DNA of 64,000 bases from Aureobasidium sp. EXF-3400 (Eukaryota; Ascomycota; Dothideomycetes; Dothideales; Saccotheciaceae), in assembly GCA_024195585.1 (NCBI GenBank), contig SWBL01000002.1, forward strand, positions 1-64,000. Direction: 5' to 3'. A program made the translations under genes and the position numbers. Below the pieces are notes generated by a model. That model did no database searches. It worked only from the letters and a program-made list of their open reading frames with translations, and had not been told where the DNA came from. Shown one piece after another: positions 11,826 to 23,694 of this stretch; the stretch's first letter is position 1, and every line of letters begins with the position of its first letter.

Positions 11826-12904
11826 CTAAAGTTTCCGGCTCACAGCGAGTGCTCTTTCGGTGTCTGCATTGATGGTATCCATGACTTTCTCAACCATGCC
11901 TCTGCTTCGCAACGAGGCGAGAGCTGCTTCCACCTTCGGACTGGCACTTTCCCCGCTGGCGTCGATAGAGTAGACCCCGCTGCCCGGTCTGCCATCAGTC
12001 CCGCGTGCGAGAGAAAGACCGTCGACAACAAAGACTGGTACACCAGCTGCAGAATTCGATGAGCCGACTGCGTATCTCGCACTCGTAGCCAGAAAGACAT
12101 GTCGATCTCCAGCTTCATCCGCGGGCATGTAGAAGAGCGAGCCAAAGACTCGGACCACGGCTTTGAGAACAGTCATAACTGGTCCAGATGTTCCACGAGT
12201 TATTCCTGACTTGACCACGCCAGGGAAGTTGTGAATAAAAGACACATTCGGATTCTCTTTGTGGTGACTTTCGAGTGACAGTGTGGTGATGGAAGCAGCG
12301 TGATCTCTATTGGCCATGAGCTTCATGTGCCAACCTTGGAAGTCGTCCATTTGTATCTCTCCCTCTAGTGTAGCAATGAATACAGAGACGACTCGGCGCA
12401 AAGAGGTTGCATTATTGACCAGAGGCATCAGGTTGGAGATAAATCGGTTGCGTGCATGTACAGCTAATGCTGCAGGGTAATGGAGACCCTCAACGGTTGC
12501 TGAAACAAAGTCAGAACTCGTCGCTACCCCTTCGAATCTTCCGAAGACTCACTTTGACCAGTCTGCAGCGTTCCAATAGTCAGAAACAACAGATTCACTG
12601 TTTTCTCGTTCTGTTCGATCGTCTTACAGACTTCATCGACATTGCGGATCAGACTGGTGTCCTGGCTCACAAAGGTGAATCTACCATCGGGGTTCAAAGC
12701 TTTGCACTCGTTGACGATACGATTGCCCGCTTCTTCAGAGCGACCGACCAAATAGACGCGAGGCGCAAGCGCGTATCTCGCGAATTGTCGGACCGTGGCC
12801 TCGCCGACTCCATTTGTTGCTCCGACGAATACGGCCACGAGGCCAGGAGGAAGGGCGGATGCGATCTTTCGATTCGAGGCGCGAATTTTTTCCAGAGCTA
12901 CCAT
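11826..12904 (-). CDS. Short-chain dehydrogenase/reductase, atypical
   Basis: An NAD(P)-dependent oxidoreductase of the short-chain dehydrogenase superfamily; substrate unknown. Two exons, 12904-12553 and 12499-11826, join in frame (GTGAGT donor, TTTCAG acceptor) to 341 residues. The dinucleotide fold shows VFVGATNGVGEATV near residue 30, a GATNGVG version of the TGxxxGxG loop, and YLVGRSEEAG follows. The region after the intron reads TTVEGLHYPAALAVHAR, the place of the usual YxxxK site. Tyr is present but no Lys stands four residues on, as in a fungal subgroup of these proteins. A TATA-like stretch (CATATATATG) lies about 60 bases upstream. It sits alone between secreted-protein genes, with no biosynthetic partners visible. 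Confidence 0.88.
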
Positions 12905-12962
12905 GATGATAGATGTAGAAGAGTGCTAGAAACCCAAAATCATTTGGGATGATGACAAGACG

Positions 12963-12972
12963 CATATATATG
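12963..12972 (-). promoter_or_regulatory. TATA-like element of the SDR gene
   Basis: CATATATATG lies about 60 bases upstream of the start codon of the short-chain dehydrogenase on the minus strand, a usual distance for a fungal TATA element. It is called on sequence and position only. Confidence 0.35.
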
Positions 12973-13379
12973 TCGTGCCACGCGTGGGTGACGATAATAC
13001 AAATGAAGTCCGGCGCATCTCAACGACCGACCGAGTGGCACAGCCGCGAAAGCAGAGAGCTCGTTCTGTTGTCGTCGAACGAAGTTGTTCGCAAGACGAC
13101 CAAGATCGGATGGGACTTCCTTGATCTCGCGGTATCTTCATGCTGTTTCGAGTATGAATGCCGAGCAGGGGGGCTTTTTAAGCTTTGGGTGGGATGTCGA
13201 ACCAATCAAGACTAGCTGGGAATCCTGACGGGCTTGGATTCCTCCGAGCACATCGCAACTCCCGAATCCGGCACTTGAGAGCAGGCAAATCCACAGGCGA
13301 CAGCAGGTCATGTAGACAAGATGAATTGGAGCGCATTGTAGCTCTCCGGGAAGGGGGTGACGACTAAGAAAATGTCTAG

Positions 13380-14320
13380 GTCTTTCTGCGTCGAATTGCA
13401 AGTGTCGAGGACGCGATCAATATAGACATGGCGAAACCTCGGTGCGGCTTCCAGGTACTGCTTCTTAGCACGTCGGAGGCAGGACCCTCATCACGTCGCG
13501 TTGACATCAGATTTTCCCCACCTACTTGCGCTCCTGCATCCATAACACCAACCCGACTGACCAAATGCTGGCTCCAAACATGACACACACATGTCCCAAT
13601 CGCCATTATCCAGCAGTCAGGCGCCACCAATTTTTCCTTCCTGAATGGTCATACGGGTCACAATCAACCAGAGGAAAAAGCCATTGATGTAGAAACAAGC
13701 CATCCACACTGCAATGTTTCGATGATGTTTCCGGGAGCCATTGTGCAAGGCGGAAAGGAGACGAAGAGGGATGATGATCGTCAAAGATATGGTCGCGCTG
13801 TTCACAGCCGCCAAAACAGGCCAATCCATGACCCTGAACAAAGGTCTTCGACGCATTGGTAACGCCATTCAACAATGCTATTCCATGAGCTGCAAACGAC
13901 TTTCGCATAGCCCGTACTCATACTGCAGTTGTGCTTATCCCAGCATACCATGCATTCCGCCTGCTTGTCTTGCTCTTGCAGTTCATTCGTGGAAAGTTGG
14001 ATGACTTGGCAAGTCTAAAGATGTGAATGAGTCGGGTAAGATGTTCCAGGTGGTAAATCTCAAGACGAAGCAGAACACCCAGACCTCACGAGCTTGAGGC
14101 AGGTAGTGTTGGATTGACAGACACATAGATTTCGCTCGCGACTTGGCGCCGCCTGATCGATGTGCGCGACAAAACGGTCAGAAGGATAGATGTCCCAAGG
14201 ACGCTCTAAGTCATGGCTGTCATGTGAGATACTGGTCTGATCGGACTCCGAGCTGTGTTCGTCGTTTGATCTATGGTGCATGACAAGAAAGGAAGGTGAG
14301 TTCGAGTGTCGCGAACGCAC
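13380..14320 (-). other. Possible decayed or unrecognised membrane-protein gene
   Basis: Several minus-strand pieces look coding but do not join cleanly. A frame from 14320 (Met also at 14281) runs to a GTGAGG donor near 14090, followed after 75 bases by a good branch site and a CTTTAG acceptor. A hydrophobic frame at 13868-13617 has two helix-like runs (AAVNSATISLTIIIPL and IAVWMACFYINGFFLWLI), and a third (MFGASIWSVGLVLWMQ) lies near 13570-13520 in another frame before a stop. I could not chain these with consistent phase, so a frameshifted relic is as likely as a live gene. No family is recognised. Confidence 0.25.
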
Positions 14321-14574
14321 GTATACACGGAAAAATTTATCGTCTCTTGGCGTTGCTTCGCACGTTCGTCTGATCAGCGTCTAGCTTAAGTGTCGGTTTT
14401 ATTCGGACTTGCTAAATCCACTTATTGAGATCGAATGCGCTAACTAATTGCTTTTAAAACACTCTCGCATTCTGAAAGGTCACACCAACCCTGATCGGTA
14501 AACACACCGTCTACATGTTGATCGATCGATTGATGACACGCCCCCTTCAGATCATCATGATGCATGTGACAGTG
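14321..14574. other. Spacer, nothing recognised
   Basis: About 250 bases downstream of the GPI-type gene on the minus strand. No frame or motif of note is seen. Confidence 0.4.
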
Positions 14575-15219
14575 TTACAGTAATAGCATGGTAAAGATGA
14601 TGCCAACGATCGTTGCACCGCTACTGCATAACGTCCTTGATGAAGAACCGGTGAACGCTACCATGGAAGACTTCGGTGATGATGAGTTGCCAGAAGGTGC
14701 GACGGTGGATGTTGTCATTGTTGTCGAAGCGATCTGTGGTGATGGCGTACTCCATTGTGACGTTGAAGAAGTGCCTGTAGGCATGGTCGAGGAGTGAGAC
14801 ACGGAAGGTGAATCGTTCTTGCTTGGTCCATCGTTCGCACCCGAAGCAATGGAAATGTTCGGCTGCGCATGAGAAGATGAAGCGGCAACTTGTGGGGCGT
14901 TGCTGATCGACGTGACAGACCAAGTGGAAGTGGCAAGTGGGAGGTTCGTGGTTCCAGTCTCATAGTCAATCGATGTCGTGACGCCAGAGCTGGGAAGAGT
15001 GTATGCATGAGTGACGGGTGCGGAATTCAAGGATGAGTTTCCGGCAAGTTGTCCTGGAGCGGAAATTATGTTGGTGGGGACACTAGTAAAGGTCGCAGTG
15101 GAAGCTTTGGTTGATAGTATCGTTGCATGATGGACAGATGAACCTGTGCATTGCGAATACGAAGATTCCAGAGCATGCACACTTGTGGCGAGGCCGAAGA
15201 GAGCGATGAAGCTTCTCAT
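14575..15219 (-). CDS. Small Ser/Thr-rich GPI-anchor-like wall protein
   Basis: A 214-residue secreted protein, probably fixed to the plasma membrane or wall through a GPI anchor. The start is taken at 15219 because it opens a clear signal peptide (MRSFIALFGLATSVHA); the frame extends 57 codons further upstream but that part looks like leader DNA. The mature part is almost wholly Ser, Thr, Ala and Pro with several N-x-S/T sites, fitting heavy glycosylation. Two Cys are seen, one just after the signal peptide (SQCTGSS) and one before the C-terminal hydrophobic tail (TLCSSGATIVGIIFTMLLL), which fits a GPI attachment signal. No catalytic domain is visible. A TATA-like run lies near 15409. It is transcribed away from the adhesin gene. 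Confidence 0.8.
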   Translation of the reverse strand: MRSFIALFGLATSVHALESSYSQCTGSSVHHATILSTKASTATFTSVPTNIISAPGQLAGNSSLNSAPVTHAYTLPSSGVTTSIDYETGTTNLPLATSTWSVTSISNAPQVAASSSHAQPNISIASGANDGPSKNDSPSVSHSSTMPTGTSSTSQWSTPSPQIASTTMTTSTVAPSGNSSSPKSSMVAFTGSSSRTLCSSGATIVGIIFTMLLL

Positions 15220-16046
15220 GATTGTGAGTGTATCCGGTCGGTATCTAGGAGAGGACACGATGGGTATGTATAACTCAGAGTATGATCTTGAGGATGATAT
15301 CAAGAATAATTTTCGTAGAGGAAATGATGGTGTTCTGAGCGCTGGATTGAATGAAAGTGAGCATTGGAAGTAAGCGACTGTGATCCTCATAGCGAGAGCC
15401 CCTGCAGGTATATATCAATATATCATGAGAGAATTTGGACATGTATCCAGACCTTCTTGGAAGGCGACCCATCTGAGACAAATTCCAGAAGCATACCTAT
15501 CGATTCAAGTCACGGTCGCACCTACTGTCAATTATGCCCGGTGCCTGCCCGAAGAACACCGCCATGGAACTAGTCGTGAGCCCGTCATGACTATGCCTCT
15601 TCCCTAAAGGGTATGATATGATGATTTTCTAGCCAATCCACGTTTAGTAACAACGTCGTCGACTGGCGCAACGGGTGTTATTGGATCTTTGGCAGAGTCT
15701 GCGCGTGAACTGTGAGAGTGCCAAGGGGTCGTCCGCCCCGAGAAAAGCGGATGGATCTCCGAACAACGAGTCACGTCAACTTCCACATTTGGCTTTTACA
15801 CCAACGACTGCACCACTTGGCGGCCTCGTTCAACGGCTTCTACATGTCATCTCGATGAGCCGCAGTCTGGATCGACAAGACCGTATGTCGTCTAGGTCGA
15901 TGCCGTTACCTTGGTCATCTCAGAGACTCAGATCATTCATCGCTGTGAATAGTGTGAGAGCACCCGCAAACCCGTTACGTTGTTTATAAGTAAGATGCAT
16001 CGCCTCGGCGAAGAGGCGACACAAGGCTGTGCCGCCTCATACAAAA
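15220..16046. other. Divergent promoter region
   Basis: About 830 bases between the starts of the small GPI-type protein and the giant repeat protein, which are transcribed away from each other. A TATATATC run lies near 15409-15416. No gene or RNA is recognised. Confidence 0.45.
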
Positions 16047-19000
16047 ATGTCGAGGCTGCTTCTTCTAGGTCTCGCAGTGTGCAAGGCCTTGGCTTCACCG
16101 GCGGATGATGTGTGTACACCTGGGCCAGTGCTGGAAGTCAGGACTGTGTTGGTCGTTGGCCCAGTGTTGATCTCGACATATGTCGCCTCGCCTACAGTGC
16201 TTACATTTGATGATCAAATCACTGTGACTGTCACCGCGCCCACGCAACTTGACATAACCACTGCTACGACAGAGACTATCATCGAAACTCGGACCCTGTA
16301 GGTCGCCAAAGTCTCTCGCTGTTTGACATTCACTGACATCGAGAAGAAGTTCGCAGAGTTCGAATGCAGACCCAATCGGAAATGGCAAAGGCAGTTCTGA
16401 CGGCTCGGAGCGTTCCATGACCAGTGTAGAAATGCTGCCTTCCGGAGAGAGATCCTACACCCAGACTGTCAATCCTTCTGCGGCCGCTTCTCATACAGCC
16501 CTCGTCACTGGCTCTCCGGAGAACAATCCAGATATCGGCGCTGTAGGCGGTCCTAGTCCTTCTGGATTCGAATTTGCCACTTCCTTGCTACCAGCCAGCG
16601 CGACTGGATACACAAGCACAATTCGACCGTCGGGAGATAGGTCTGGTACCATCGTGGTCGGTACTCCTGTCCCCTCGGGTTTCGTGGTGACGACCTCGTC
16701 ACTTCCAAGTGGAGCGACTCAATACACGAACACGATTCCGCCATCCGGCAATCGTCCTGGTACCATCGTTGTTGGCTCTCCTGCTTCTGCGAATTTCGTG
16801 ACAACAACCTCTCTTCTGCCAGCTAGCGAAAGCGGCTATACGAGTACTATACCACCGTCCGCTGGTTCGCCAGGGACTATTGTCATCGCCCAGGCTGTTC
16901 CTATCGGGTACCAATTGAGCATCGCTTTGTTGAAGGGCGGCGAACCCGGATACACGAGCACAATCTTGCCTATCGACGGCTCCCCAGGAACCATCGTGGT
17001 TGGCCAGGCCGTTCGTTCTGGAGTTCAGATCAGGACGTCCATTCTCACAGCTGGGGCTCCCGAATATACGAGTACAATTCAGGCTTCACCCGGCGCATCC
17101 CCAACAATCGTTGTTGGGCATGACGTCCCGCCTGGGTATCAGCTGAGCACTTCACTGCTCAAATCTGGAGCGACTGGATACACCAAAACGATCTCACCAC
17201 CTGGAGATGCTCCAGGGACAGTCATAGTCGGGCAAGCTGTTCCTACTGGTTTCCAAGTGGGTACCTCTTTCCTTCCGAACGGGGCTACTGGATATACCAG
17301 CACTTTCTACCCGTCTGGTGTTGAAGATGGAACGGTCATGGTTTACCAACCTGTTCCTACTGGTTACCAACTGAGTACCTCATATCTCCCGGTTGGTGCT
17401 ACTGCATACACTAGTATTGTTCCGGTATCCGAAGGCTACTATGGCTATGTGATTGTTGGTCGCGCTGCCTATGGGACCTTCACCACATCTTTGCCTCCTG
17501 GTGCAAAGCCTTATACGAGCACAATCGCACCTTCTGGCACTTCTTCCGGTCACGTTGTCGTTGCGTATCCGCCATTCTCAAAAAGTACTTTGGTCTTGGC
17601 ATCTGGCGAGAGTGGTTTCACGAAAACTATTCTACCGACAGGCACATCTCCAGGCACAGTCATCATCGCAACCCCGTCACCCAAGACCTCTGCAGATCCT
17701 AACGTGATGGCGACGATTGTCTCATACTTGCCACCCGGAGCAACTCCATATACCAGCGCAATTCCACCATCCGGTAACACACCTGGGTATCTTGTGGTCG
17801 GTCAAGTTCAGCGCTTTGTGACTAGGTCGTCCGTATTGCCCCCTGGCGCAACACCATACACTGTGACAATTGCGGGATCTGATGGCTCGCCTGACACCGT
17901 CATCGTCGCCGCCCCAGCTTCGTCAGCCTCGGCCACAACAACAAGCACTGTTTCTCGCTCTCCCGCAGTATCTGGCCAAGAGACTCTCCCCGGTACGAGC
18001 ATGGTCGGTCAAAGTGGGCCTGTATCTACGACTTCGACCGTTCTCCTCGCTCCAGGAGCGTCCGGCTACACAAGTACTATAGGAGCTTCAGGTACTCGCC
18101 CTGGGACTGTCATTGTTGGCCAAGCTCAACCCAAGCAAAGAACGTCCATGTCGCTTCTGGCCCCTGGAGCACCAGGCTACACCAGGACAATTCCTGCCTC
18201 AGGCAATCAGCCCGAGACGGTCATCATCGGCGAATTTCAACGTCCCACTACGATATCGTCAGTTATACTTCCACCTGGCGCTGCTCCCTATACGTCGACA
18301 GTTGCCCCTGTAGGTACGACTCCTGGTTATCTCCTCATCGGTCGACCCCAACAGCGATTTGCGACAGGATTCTCGCTGCTACCAGCAGGAGCCAGTCCCT
18401 TTACCTCTACTGTACCTGCCGTTGGGACAACTCCTGGTTATGTGCAAGTCGGAGTACCCCGGCCATTCTCGTCGACATCTATCCTGGCTCTTCCGCCTGG
18501 CGCGAGTGCCTATACCTCTACGATAGCTCCAAGCGGGACCACGCCAGGTACTCTCATAGTTGGAGAGCCTCAATCTATCTCGTCCACATCGACTAGGACA
18601 CTGGCTGCTGGTGCAGCAGGCTTCACTTCCACAGTCGCACCTTTTGGCACAACTCCAGGTTACCTGGTAATCGGCCAACCCCAGCGCTACGCCACATCGG
18701 TTTACACGTTGCCTGCTGGTGCCAGTGGCTTTACTTCAACGGTGCCTGCAAGTGGCACAACTCCTGCCTACGTTATTGTGGGCCAAGCTGGGGATCCCGA
18801 GACATCGAACGTGCTCTTGCCACCCGGTGCTAGTCCTTTTACTACCACTGTTGCTGCATCTGGAACCACTCCTGGCTATGTCATTGTTGCAACCCCACAA
18901 GCAGCGTATTCTGCAAGAACCACACTTCTACCGCCAGGTGCCCCTGCTTATACTTCAACAATTCCTCCAAGTGGAACGAATTCAGGCTATGTCATGTTTG

Positions 19001-22000
19001 GCCTAGCTCAACGATTTGCAACAAGATCTCAGCTCTTGGCCCCTGGAGCTTCTCCGTTCACTTCCACCGTGCCAGCCCGAGGAACCACTTCTGGTTATGT
19101 CATTGTGGGCCAAGCTCAAGCGACTTTTACCTCGACTACCAGAACATTGCCGCCAGGTGCTTCTGCCTATACATCTACGATGCCTCCTGTCGGAACTACG
19201 CCTGGCTACGTGATCGTTGGCCAAGCTCAAAGATATGCGACGAGAACCACGCAGATGTCAGCAGATGCCACTGGATTTACGTCGACGGTTCCCCCATCCG
19301 GCACAACTCCAGGATATGTCATTGTTGGAGTACCAGCAAGTTCTTCTTCTTCCTCGACTCGTAGTTCTGTCTCGACAAGATCGTCCTTGACTTCTGCAGC
19401 AAGCATTTCCACGAGGCCTCCATCCTCGTCAGTGTCAGTCCCGGCAACCACCTCTTTACCCTCGCCTTCTAGCTCTGTCACCAGCAGAAAGACATCAAGT
19501 CGTACTTCGAGCGATACCAGCAAAACTTCGTCCTCCTCATCAACGTTGCTGGCAACCTCTTCCTCCTCTTTTTTGATCATGTCTTCTTCTTCGATCTTAA
19601 CGACTGGCACTCCTTCCCAGCGCACAGATTACACGACCATAACGTCCTTCGTCTCGGAAGGCGCTGCTGCATACACAACCACTGTCGCGCCTTCCGGAGA
19701 CTCGCCAGGGACGGTTATCATTAGGAGCCCTAGTCAGTTTGTGACTGCCACCTCGATGCTCGAGACGGGTGCCGTCGGATACACATCAACCATTCCTTCA
19801 AATGACGATAGTCCTGGAACAGTCATCATTGGCGAGCCTCGAGGCCTCAGAACCACCTATCTGTCTAATGGAGAAAGTGGCTACACAAGTACTATTCCCT
19901 CCGATGGCACAGGCCCCGAGACAGTCGTTGTCGGCTACCCGCAGTCAACAGTCACCTCGACCACTTATCTTAATCCGGGTGATCCGGCATTCACTTCGAC
20001 AATAGCACCTACTGGAACTGTTCCCGGTACTGTGATCATCGGTTCTCCTGAAACTTACAGCGATACCACAATATTCTTGTCATCAGGCGAAGAAGGCTAC
20101 ACTAGCACGGTAGCGCCGAGTGGGTCTGTTCCAGGTACAAAAATCGTTGGTTACTCGCAATCCACGGTGACCACGACCAGCTACCTCACGCCTGAAGCTT
20201 CACCATACACGAGTAGTGTTGCTGCCTCTAATACTACCCCTGGAACAGTCGTATTTGGTGTTCCTCAAAGTTACACTGAATCCACAGTCTTCCTTTCAGA
20301 TAGTGAAGGCTATACTAGTACGGTTCCACCAAGCGGATCTGTTCTAGGAACACGAATTGTTGGTTATTCTCAATCGACGGTGACTACCACGACGTTCGTC
20401 GCTTCTGGTGCATCTGGTTTTAGAAGTACTGTATCTGCATCGGGAACAGCTCCTGGAACAGTCGTCGTCGGATATGACCAAAGATATGATTATAGCACAT
20501 CCTTCCTTGCGCCAGGACAGACGGCGTACACCACTACGGTTCCTCCACAGGGCACCACTCCGGGTACTATAATCGAGGGTTATCCTCAAAGAATCCGGAC
20601 AACTACTAGTTTCCTCTCACCGGGTGCCTCTGCTTACACCAGCAGTATCGCTCCAGATGGCGCTACCGACGGAACAGTGATATACGGCTACCCAGAAGTC
20701 ATCGAGTCCACGACGAGCTACTTACAATCTGACGAAACTGGCTATACCAGCACCATCCCTCCCCAGGGAACTACTGCGGGTACGGTCATCGTCGGTTATC
20801 CACTCGAGTATACGACCACGACGTCTTTCCTATCTCCTGGCGCATCAGGTTACACAAGCACTTCGCCAGCCAATCAGACTGTACCTGGAACTGTAGTCGT
20901 CGGTTATCCACCCAACTTCGCAACGACAACAACTTTCTTGGCATCGAATGAGACCGGATATACTACTACAGAACCCGCCAGTGGCACTACGCCCGGAACA
21001 GTTGTCGTCGGATACCCACAAACCTATACAACGATTACGGCTTTCTTGACTCCTGGGGCATCTGGTTATACCAGTACAACCCCAGCAGCCGATACTACGC
21101 CTGGAACGGTCGAGATCGGCTACCCTGAGTCGGTGACAACCAGTACCCGATTCTTGAGCCCTGATGCCAGTGGATATACGAGTACAACACCGCCTCAAGG
21201 CACAACAGCAGGTACAGTCGAGATCGGTTACCCCCAGTCTGTAACAACCACGACCCGATTCCTAAGCCCAGGAGCAACCGGATATACCAGCTCGACGCCT
21301 CCAGATGGCACTAGCGTTGGTACTGTCGAAGTCGGTTATGTTGAACAAGTCACAACAACGACCGCTTACATTCCTCCTGGTGGAACTGGTTATACCAGTA
21401 CTGTACCACCGAACGGAACAACAATTGGAACGGTTCAAATCGGATATGCTCAGCAAATGACAACGACCACTCAGTATCTGTCGCCTGGTGCAACCGCGTA
21501 TTCAAGCACGACACCACCTGATGGAACAACACCTGGGACTGTTGAAGTTGGGTATCCTCAAACCGTGACGACGACCACTCAGTACCTGAGCCCGGGAGAG
21601 ACAGGCTACACTAGCTCAACTCCCCCAGACGGGACAACTCCTGGCACCGTGGAAGTAGGGTATCCTCAGACGATAGTGACAACGACCAGCTACCTTAGCC
21701 CAGGTGCTTCAGGTTACACATCTACCACGCCACCTGATGGAACGACTGCAGGCACTGTTGAGATCGGGTATCCGGAATCTGAGACCACGACCACGAGCTA
21801 TCTGAGCCCCGGCGCTACGGGTTACACAAGCACCATCAACGCTCCTAGCGAGACTACACCAGGCACGGTTGAGGTGGGTTATCCTCAGAGCTATACTACT
21901 ACCACTAGTTATTTGACCCCTGGAGCATCTGCTTATACAAGCACCACACCTCCGGATGGACCAACTCCTGGCACGGTAGAGGTTGGCTACGTTGAGGGCT

Positions 22001-23694
22001 ATTCCACCACGACCAGTTATCTCGATCCGGGAGCCACAGGTTATACAACGACTCTAAACTCACCTAGTGGCACCACCCCCGGTACAGTTCAAGTCGGATA
22101 TCCTGAGAGTGTGACTACCAGGACAAGCTATCTGAGCCCAGACGAAACAGCCTACACAAGTACGATAAATGCTCCAAGCGAAACGACGCCAGGCACAGTT
22201 GAAGTAGGTTATCCACAGAGCTACACAACTACGACCTCATACCTTGGCCCAGACGAAACAAGCTATACAAGCACGATCAATGCTCCAAGCGAAACAACGC
22301 CAGGCACAGTTGAAGTTGGCTATCCTCAGAGCTACGCGACTACAACATCGTATCTCAGCCCAGGCGCTTCAGGCTACACGAGTACTATCGATTCTCCAAG
22401 TGAAACGACCCCAGGCACAGTGGAAGTAGGTTACCCTCAGAGTTTCACAACCACAACAACATCTCTTGAGGCAGGATCCTCAGGATATACTAGCACAATC
22501 AACCCCTCAGGAACAACTCCTGGCACCGTTGTCGTAGGAGCTGCCCAGACCAGTCAGCCGACTACTTCGAGTTCAGTGACTTTGGGTTACGTGACCACAA
22601 CAACATCCTTGGGAGCAGGCTCTGCAGGATATACGAGCACGATCAGCCCATCAGGCACAGCTTCTGGCACTGTTGTGATCGGAGCTGCCCAGACAAGCCA
22701 ATCCACTACTTCGAGCTCAAACACGCTTGGTTATGTGACCACCACATCGTACCTGAGTCCAGGCTCTACAGCATACACGTCAACATATGCACCATCTGGA
22801 ACGAACTCTGGCACTGTCCGAGTAGGCTACCCTCAGAGTTATACTACGGTGACGACTACCATCGCGCCAGCCGCTTCTGCATATACAACTACAGTGTCAG
22901 CACAAGGAACCACCCAAGGCACCGTAGTCGTCGCGACACCCAGTCCCGCTCCAGCAGGCTCCTTTGTCTGTGGACCTCTAGGTTACCTCGTCCAACAAGA
23001 CTCCAGTTACGTGACACGACTCTTCAGCGTCAACATCACATCAGGAGCAAACACTCAGCTCAGTCATGATCTTACCGCATATGGAAACGGTAACGCAATC
23101 AACGGCATGGGCTTCAATGTACTTGACAATTTCCTGTATGCCTACAGCGCAAAGGGACAGATTGTCCGCCTGAACGCCACTAGAGCAACGGTCGTGAAGA
23201 CTCTCACCAACTTCGCTACAGCATACCAAGCTGGAGATATTGATGCTGATGGATACTATTGGTTGATGAATGTTTCAGGCAACTGGCTGCAGATCGATTT
23301 GAGACCTAGCTCGTCAACCTTTGGTACCGCCATTAACTCAGGCACCTCTACTTATCCAACGGGTATGCAAGCAATTGACTGGATCAACGTGCCCAGCCAA
23401 GGCCAATACATGTGGGCACTACTCAGCAATGGAAAAGCGACCTCCACCTCGTACAACACACTTGCCAGATGGAGCATGACCGACCACACTTGGACAACAG
23501 TGGGCAGTGCCTACACACAATTGACCGGTAACTTCGGCGCCGGGTATGGTTCCAACAATGGATCCATTTGGGTCGGCAACAATGGCGATGGCAAGATCTG
23601 GCGTATTGATCTGACGAACCCTACTAAGCCTACTTATGAGAGTGCTGGTGCTATCTCGAGCACAAACGATGGAGCTCGTTGTATTTATGGATAG
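16047..23694 (+). CDS. Giant tandem-repeat adhesin-like surface protein with DUF6923-like domain
   Basis: A secreted, probably heavily O-glycosylated surface protein of about 2,532 residues. Exon 1 is 16047-16297, opening with a signal peptide (MSRLLLLGLAVCKALAS). The intron (GTAGGT donor, CTGAC at 16333-16337) ends near 16346; several in-phase AG acceptors are possible. Exon 2 runs unbroken to 23694. The body is about 55 copies of a 36-residue unit like YLSPGATGYTSTTPPDGTTPGTVEVGYPQ plus TTTTS, in two blocks (about 25 and 30 copies) split by a Ser-rich linker at 19330-19620. The last 240 residues lack repeats and resemble the DUF6923 beta-propeller-like domain of fungal adhesins (LFSVNITSGANTQLS, GFNVLDNFLYAYS, DIDADGYYWLM). 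No GPI signal or transmembrane helix is seen at the C terminus. A role in adhesion is inferred. Confidence 0.85.
16417..19329 (+). repeat. Repeat block 1 of the adhesin (about 25 units)
   Basis: About 25 diverged copies of a roughly 108-base unit, each encoding a (Y/F)TSTI...PSGT..PG(T/Y)VIVG core. Linkers between cores vary (GYQLSTS, ATTTS, RFATRS). The first copies are the least regular and two carry extra Ser/Thr inserts. Count was made by eye from the translation. Confidence 0.85.
19621..22950 (+). repeat. Repeat block 2 of the adhesin (about 30 units)
   Basis: About 30 copies of the same 36-residue unit, more uniform than block 1, with core YTST.PP.GTTPGTVEVGYPQ. Several neighbours near 21780-22440 share the variant TINAPSETTPGTVEVGYPQ, which fits recent unequal exchange. 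Two units near 22490-22740 carry a 12-residue Ser/Thr insert (SQPTTSSSVTLG and a similar one). Confidence 0.88.

Noticed and set aside
19227..19625. Minus-strand frames inside the adhesin gene
   Set aside because: They mirror the repeats and the Ser-rich linker and carry no independent signal.
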